Assembly (NCBI GenBank): GCA_020846745.1 | Contig: JADLDI010000099.1 | Location: 1 to 64,000, forward strand | Source: Bryobacterales bacterium | Lineage (GTDB): Bacteria; Acidobacteriota; Terriglobia; Bryobacterales; Bryobacteraceae | Direction: 5' to 3' | Length of the DNA stretch: 64,000 nucleotides | Shown: positions 60,027 to 64,000 of the stretch, in pieces | Layout: each line of letters begins with the position of its first letter | Position numbering within the stretch: position 1 is the first letter of the stretch | The notes under the pieces: generated by a model | Told to the model about the DNA's origin: nothing | What the model saw: the letters and a program-made list of their open reading frames with translations, nothing else | Databases searched by the model: none | Program-made: the position numbers and the translations under genes

Positions 60027-60341
60027 TTAGTTATTGAAAACCAGCTTGGTGGTAGTGCCCCCGATCCGGATTTCCTTGACGCGGTACTTGCCGTCGCCAT
60101 TGGCATAACGGACAGAAGTGGCGTCGAACTTGTTGTCGGCGGTCTGCACGGTGACGGGCGCTTCTACTTTCTGCTTGCCTTTCGCAATTACGACTTTGTT
60201 GTCCTCGACGGTCACCTTGTAATCGCCGGCTTTGAGCGCGGTGCCGTTGACGATCGACTCCTGATAGAGGGTGACGCGATGCGTTTCCGCAGCGGCAGCA
60301 ACCGAAATAGCGGCGGCAAACAACACGAATAGCTTCTTCAT
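60027..60341 (-). CDS. Small secreted protein, function unknown
   Basis: A 104-residue protein with signal peptide (KKLFVLFAAAISVAAAAE, about 1-19), SD GAGGAG seven bases before ATG 60341. The mature 85 residues are beta-rich: THRVTLYQESIVNGTALKAG, YKVTVEDNKVVIAKGKQK, VRYANGDGKYRVKEIRIGGT. Similar small proteins with an LKAGDYKV-type strand are frequent in acidobacteria, but no activity is assigned. It lies between a terminator and miaA on the same strand. Confidence 0.8.
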   Translation of the reverse strand: MKKLFVLFAAAISVAAAAETHRVTLYQESIVNGTALKAGDYKVTVEDNKVVIAKGKQKVEAPVTVQTADNKFDATSVRYANGDGKYRVKEIRIGGTTTKLVFNN

Positions 60342-60493
60342 TTGGTACTCCTCAAAGTTCTTGGTTTTATCTTTTAATCGACGCGCAGACAGGATGCCCG
60401 GCGGCTCAGTTTTTCTTGTTTGTGAGTGCTTCGGCCTTTGTTGCGATCACTCACGGGTATATACGAACGAGAGCGGGAAAAGTTCCGGAGTCC

Positions 60494-61453
60494 TCACAAA
60501 ATTTCTGGTGGAATTTGTAGGAATCCGGTGACGGTTCGGGAGACAAGTTGTTGGACGTATGCTTGGTCGCCGAAGCCGTCGATCCAGTGCATATCGCGCT
60601 CGCGGCGAAACCAGGTCCACTGGCGTTTCGCGTAGCGGCGGGTTTCGAGTTGGGTGGCGGCAATGGCCTCATCAACAGTCCACTCACCTTTAACGACTCG
60701 GAGCGCCTGGGCATAGCCGAGCGATTCGAACGGCTTTGCCGTATCAGGATAGCCGCGCGCGAGAATCGAACGCGTCTCGTCGACGATGCCGAGTTCGAAG
60801 ATACGTTCTGTGCGGCGGTTGAGTCGCTCATATAAAGCCTCGCGGGGTGGATTCAGCCCAATATTCAATACGCGGAAACCGGAGAGCGGTTGGCTCCCTT
60901 CCGCGAACATTTCCGTCAGCGGACGGCCGGCGGTGAAAACGACTTCCAACGCGCGAATTGTCTTATTGACGTCGTTGGGGTGAATTCGTTTGGCGGCAAC
61001 AGGGTCCCGACGGCGGAGCAGCCGGTGAAGAATGCCTGGCCGGCGGATTTGGCGTTTGGCGAGGCGGGCCCGAAGGTGTTCATCGCGCGGCGGACCTTCG
61101 AAGAGCCCGTGCAAAAACGCACGCAAGTAGAAGCCGGTGCCACCTACTACGATTGGGAGGCGGCCGCGGCTGGCGATGCCGCCGATCACACGACGGGCGA
61201 GGCGCGAGTAGTCGCCGGCGGTGAACACCTCGTCCGGTTCGCAGATGTCGATCAAATGGTGCGGGATGCCGCGCCGTTCGGATACGGGCAGTTTGGCCGA
61301 CCCGATGTCGAAGCAACGGTAGATCTGTACGGAATCGCAGTTGACGACCTCACCGTCGTATTCCGCAGCAATCGAAAGACTTAAATCGCTTTTGCCGGAC
61401 CCGGTGGGGCCCGCGATTACCAACAAAGGTGCAACTTCCGGGGTCTCCGGCAT
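60494..61453 (-). CDS. miaA: tRNA dimethylallyltransferase
   Basis: A 319-residue enzyme that adds a dimethylallyl group to A37 of tRNAs reading UNN codons. P-loop G15-PTGSGKS22, catalytic-site NCDSVQIYRCFDIGSAK and GIPHHLIDICEPDEVFTAGDY, VVGGTGFYLRAFLHGLF, the anticodon-recognition insert (about 110-180) and ESLGYAQAL. C-terminus QLETRRYAKRQWTWFRRE is typical. Full length. It is divergent from the TPR gene at 61621. Confidence 0.96.
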   Translation of the reverse strand: MPETPEVAPLLVIAGPTGSGKSDLSLSIAAEYDGEVVNCDSVQIYRCFDIGSAKLPVSERRGIPHHLIDICEPDEVFTAGDYSRLARRVIGGIASRGRLPIVVGGTGFYLRAFLHGLFEGPPRDEHLRARLAKRQIRRPGILHRLLRRRDPVAAKRIHPNDVNKTIRALEVVFTAGRPLTEMFAEGSQPLSGFRVLNIGLNPPREALYERLNRRTERIFELGIVDETRSILARGYPDTAKPFESLGYAQALRVVKGEWTVDEAIAATQLETRRYAKRQWTWFRRERDMHWIDGFGDQAYVQQLVSRTVTGFLQIPPEIL

Positions 61454-61620
61454 CGTCTTCTATAGTAAGGATGGCATTAGTGTCTCCTTTGGCCGTAAAC
61501 AATGCCCAGGACGGCGCTACGCGTCGTGAGGGGAGTAGTTTGCGGGCTATACTTGACTTGAGAAAGGCGTCCTGGCGCGCTCCTCTTATTACCTGGGCCG
61601 GCGGAACGTGGTAGGTGTAC

Positions 61621-63651
61621 ATGCTGAATCATCGTGTCTTTCGAATAGTGGCGATCGCGGCAGCCATTGCACTGCCGGCGTTGCCGCAAAACCCGCAGCC
61701 GAAGCCGGCCGACAAAGCTTCCTCTTACTACAACTTTTCAATGGGCCATCTCTACGCGGAGTTGGCCGGGGCGTACGGTAACCGCGGGGAATATCTGAAC
61801 CAGGCGATTGACCATTACCGGTCGGCATTGAAGGCCGATCCGACGGCCACGTTTATCGCCGAAGAACTGTCGGACCTGTACGTGCAGGCCGGACGGTTGC
61901 GCGAAGCCGTTACGGATAACGAAGCCGCCGTACGCGACAATCCGAACGATCTGAATGCCCGGCGCATCCTGGGCCGCATCTACACGCGGCTGGTGGGCGA
62001 CACGCAGCAGGGCAAAGTAAACGAGAACATGCTGCAGAAGGCGATCGAGCAGTACACGAAGATCGTTTCGAGCGATGCTCGCGACCTCGATTCGTGGATG
62101 ACGCTGGGCCGTTTGTATAAGGTCGCCAACAACTCAGTGGAAGCGGAAAAGTCGTTCCGCAAGGCGCTCGATATCGAGCCTGAGAACGAAGAGGCAATGA
62201 CGGGCCTCGCGATGGTGTATTCAGATCTTGGGGATAACAAGCGGGCAACAGAGCTCCTGCAAAAGGTAGCGGAAAAGAGTCCGAATCTTCGCACGCTCAC
62301 TTCGCTGGCGGGCGCATATGAGCAGATGCGGGATTACAGCCTGGCCGCGGAGACGCTGAAGAAGGCGATGACGCTGGCTCCGGACAATGCGAACCTGCGG
62401 CGGGCACTGGCGGAGAACCTGCTGCGCAGCGAGCGGTACGACGATGCGCTGAAGATCTACGAAGATCTGGTGGCGGACGAGCCGAAGGATGTTGAGTCGC
62501 TGTTGCGCGTGTCGCAGATTTACCGGCAGCAGCGGAAGTTCGATAAGGCTCGCGAGGCGAGCGACAAGGCGAAGAAGCTGGCTCCGGACAGCGTTGAGAT
62601 CGTTTATAACGAAGTGGGGCTGTACGAGGCCGAAGGCAAGACGGAGGAAGCGATCCAGGCGCTGAAGAGCGTGGTGGACCAGACGGCGAAACGGACCTAC
62701 TCGGCGGCGGAGAAGAACAGCCGGGCCATGCTGCTGGAGCGGTTAGGTCTGCTGTACCGGCAGAACGAGCAGTACGAGGAAGCCAACCAGACGTTCCGCG
62801 AGCTGGGCAATCTGGATGCATCGATGGCGGCGCGTGCGGCGGCGCAGGTGGTGGATACGCTGCGGCAGGCTCGCGACTATAAGAAGGCGGAAGACGAGGC
62901 GGAAGCGGCTGCGAAGAAGTGGCCGGAGGACCGGACGCTGCGGGTGGTCCGCGCCAATCTGCTGGCGGATGTCGGCAAGACGAATGAAGCCGTGGCCGAG
63001 ATCAAAAAGACTTTCGACGGCAAGAACGATCGCGAAGGTCACCTGACACTGGCCCAGATTTACGAAAAGGGCAAAAACTACACCGAGATGGCGAAGGAAG
63101 TGGACGCGGCGGAGAAGCTGTCGACCACGAACGAAGAGAAGGAAGCCATCTACTTCATGCGCGGGGCGATGCTCGAGAAGCAGAAGAAGCACGAAGCGTC
63201 GGAGGCGGAATTCAAGAAATTGCTGGCGATGAATCCGAACTCCGCGAGCGCCCTGAACTACCTGGGGTATATGCTGGCGGACCGGAATGTCCGCGTGCCG
63301 GAAGCGTTAGATATGATTCGCAAAGCCGTCGAGCAGGAGCCGATGAACGGCGCGTATCTCGACAGCCTGGGCTGGGCGTATTTCCGGATGGGGAAACTGG
63401 AGGAAGCGGAGAAGTACCTCAAGCAGGCGATCGAGAAGACTTCGAAAGATCCGACGGTGCACGATCACCTGGGAGATGTGTACGCGAAGCGCGGCAACCT
63501 GAAAGAGGCCGTGACGCAGTGGGAGATCTCACTGAAGCTATGGCAGGTGAGTTCGCCGAGCGAGCAGGATCCGCAGGAAGTGGCGAAGGTGCAGAAGAAG
63601 CTGGAATCGGGGCGGGTGAAGCTGGCGAAGGAGCAGGCGGGGAAGCGGTAG
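61621..63651 (+). CDS. Large exported TPR protein
   Basis: A 676-residue protein; ATG 61621 is preferred because LNHRVFRIVAIAAAIALPAL is a signal peptide (GTG 61615 is two codons earlier). At least fourteen tetratricopeptide repeats fill the rest, for example NQAIDHYRSALKADPTATFI, GDNKRATELLQKVAEKSPN, ALNYLGYMLADRNVRVPEAL, LKQAIEKTSKDPTVHDHLG. The layout resembles periplasmic TPR scaffolds such as BamD- or PilF-like assembly factors, but no specific family is recognised. It is alone, followed by dispersed repeat B. Confidence 0.9.
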   Translation: MLNHRVFRIVAIAAAIALPALPQNPQPKPADKASSYYNFSMGHLYAELAGAYGNRGEYLNQAIDHYRSALKADPTATFIAEELSDLYVQAGRLREAVTDNEAAVRDNPNDLNARRILGRIYTRLVGDTQQGKVNENMLQKAIEQYTKIVSSDARDLDSWMTLGRLYKVANNSVEAEKSFRKALDIEPENEEAMTGLAMVYSDLGDNKRATELLQKVAEKSPNLRTLTSLAGAYEQMRDYSLAAETLKKAMTLAPDNANLRRALAENLLRSERYDDALKIYEDLVADEPKDVESLLRVSQIYRQQRKFDKAREASDKAKKLAPDSVEIVYNEVGLYEAEGKTEEAIQALKSVVDQTAKRTYSAAEKNSRAMLLERLGLLYRQNEQYEEANQTFRELGNLDASMAARAAAQVVDTLRQARDYKKAEDEAEAAAKKWPEDRTLRVVRANLLADVGKTNEAVAEIKKTFDGKNDREGHLTLAQIYEKGKNYTEMAKEVDAAEKLSTTNEEKEAIYFMRGAMLEKQKKHEASEAEFKKLLAMNPNSASALNYLGYMLADRNVRVPEALDMIRKAVEQEPMNGAYLDSLGWAYFRMGKLEEAEKYLKQAIEKTSKDPTVHDHLGDVYAKRGNLKEAVTQWEISLKLWQVSSPSEQDPQEVAKVQKKLESGRVKLAKEQAGKR

Positions 63652-63726
63652 CGGCCCTCACGGGGTAGAGTGCCAGACACGCTCCCCCTCGGAAATCGAG
63701 ACAAAGCCGTGCAACGAAGATGGCGG

Positions 63727-63780
63727 TTGCGCTTCGGGCGGTTGGGTGCGCCGGCCCGGGTCGCTGACGCTCCCGCTCCG
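63727..63780. repeat. Dispersed repeat B, copy 2
   Basis: 63744-63780 matches 52875-52911 with a single mismatch; the upstream 17 bases match with several. It sits just after the TPR gene, as copy 1 sits just after the isomerase gene, so both are immediately 3' of genes. Confidence 0.85.
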
Positions 63781-63909
63781 GTGGGGAGCAGTGGTTCGAA
63801 CTGATGATGCCGGTTAACGACATATCGCTATAGTCTGGGTTGCCTTAAAGAGCCTTCGTAATTGGCGCCTGGGCGTAACGAATATGCGAAAATGGGCGCC
63901 ACAACCCTT

Positions 63910-64000
63910 ATGCGCGCAGTTTATACTGCTGCTGTCGCCGTTGTAGTGTGTACACTCGCGGCATGCAGTGGTCCTTATTCCCAACCCAAGGTCGCCGCGA
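63910..64000 (+). CDS. Lipoprotein N-terminus (partial; runs off the window)
   Basis: ATG 63910 (or ATG 63892, six codons earlier) opens a frame with signal RAVYTAAVAVVVCTLAAC and lipobox LAAC, then SGPYSQPKVAA, cut by the window end. Acylated N-termini followed by a Pro/Gln linker are common for periplasmic adaptors of RND efflux pumps, but too little is visible to assign it. Confidence 0.6.
   Translation, partial: MRAVYTAAVAVVVCTLAACSGPYSQPKVAA

Overview
The window looks like a chromosomal segment of a GC-rich, Gram-negative soil acidobacterium of the Bryobacteraceae / Candidatus Solibacter type. This is an inference from content: five very large Oar-like TonB-dependent receptors with N-terminal carboxypeptidase-regulatory domains, Tat-exported sulfatase and sugar isomerase, BlaI/M56 regulatory pairs, many secreted TPR proteins and small toxin-antitoxin loci. 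No rRNA or marker phylogeny is available to confirm it.

Layout. 0.1-5 kb: sulfatase and FHA-GAF-SpoIIE phosphatase (minus), a HigA-type antitoxin with a possible HigB stub, and a secreted alpha/beta hydrolase. 4.7-7.6 kb: YtrA-type GntR repressor with an operator lying inside its own apparently leaderless promoter, then a slipin and gatB. 7.6-14.5 kb: RHH/PIN toxin-antitoxin pair, a response regulator plus giant double-transmitter hybrid kinase (minus), and ilvD. 14.5-17 kb: integrase debris beside tRNA-Leu(UAA), an MDR dehydrogenase and an SDR. 17.1-21.9 kb: a TonB receptor followed by two adjacent genes that are each interrupted by one in-frame UGA. 21.9-30.6 kb: Gfo/Idh oxidoreductase and sugar-binding lipoprotein (minus), then a translationally coupled cluster of TonB receptor, sulfite-oxidase-like enzyme, TPR protein and a His-rich exported protein. 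30.6-37.8 kb: tRNA-Arg(UCG), CYTH protein, a nine-unit 17-bp GC-rich tandem array, and a MoxR-DUF58-BatA/VWA operon. 37.8-57.2 kb: three more TonB receptors, an HpcH/HpaI aldolase, an Ig-like/propeller protein, an RRM protein, a PIG-L deacetylase, a sugar-phosphate isomerase and a MerR regulator. 57.2-64 kb: BlaI and an M56-TPR-TonB protein with a palindromic operator, a hydrolase remnant, a small secreted protein, miaA, a large TPR protein, and the start of a lipoprotein.

The most interesting object is 20446-21906. The first gene is AhpD/carboxymuconolactone-decarboxylase-like. Its UGA replaces the second cysteine of the catalytic CxxC, and the Glu and His of the AhpD relay sit at the expected spacing. 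The second gene reads as an iodothyronine-deiodinase-like thioredoxin-fold protein. Its UGA falls exactly where vertebrate deiodinases carry selenocysteine (GSYT-U-PPF). Each UGA is followed by a GC-rich hairpin whose apical loop presents GG at nucleotides 18-19 after the UGA, essentially the geometry of the E. coli fdhF SECIS. I read these as two genuine selenoproteins, possibly a seleno-counterpart of an AhpC/AhpD redox pair. They would otherwise be annotated as four broken fragments.

Start codons were adjusted by eye using Shine-Dalgarno sequences, signal peptides and overlaps. No database search or folding program was run.
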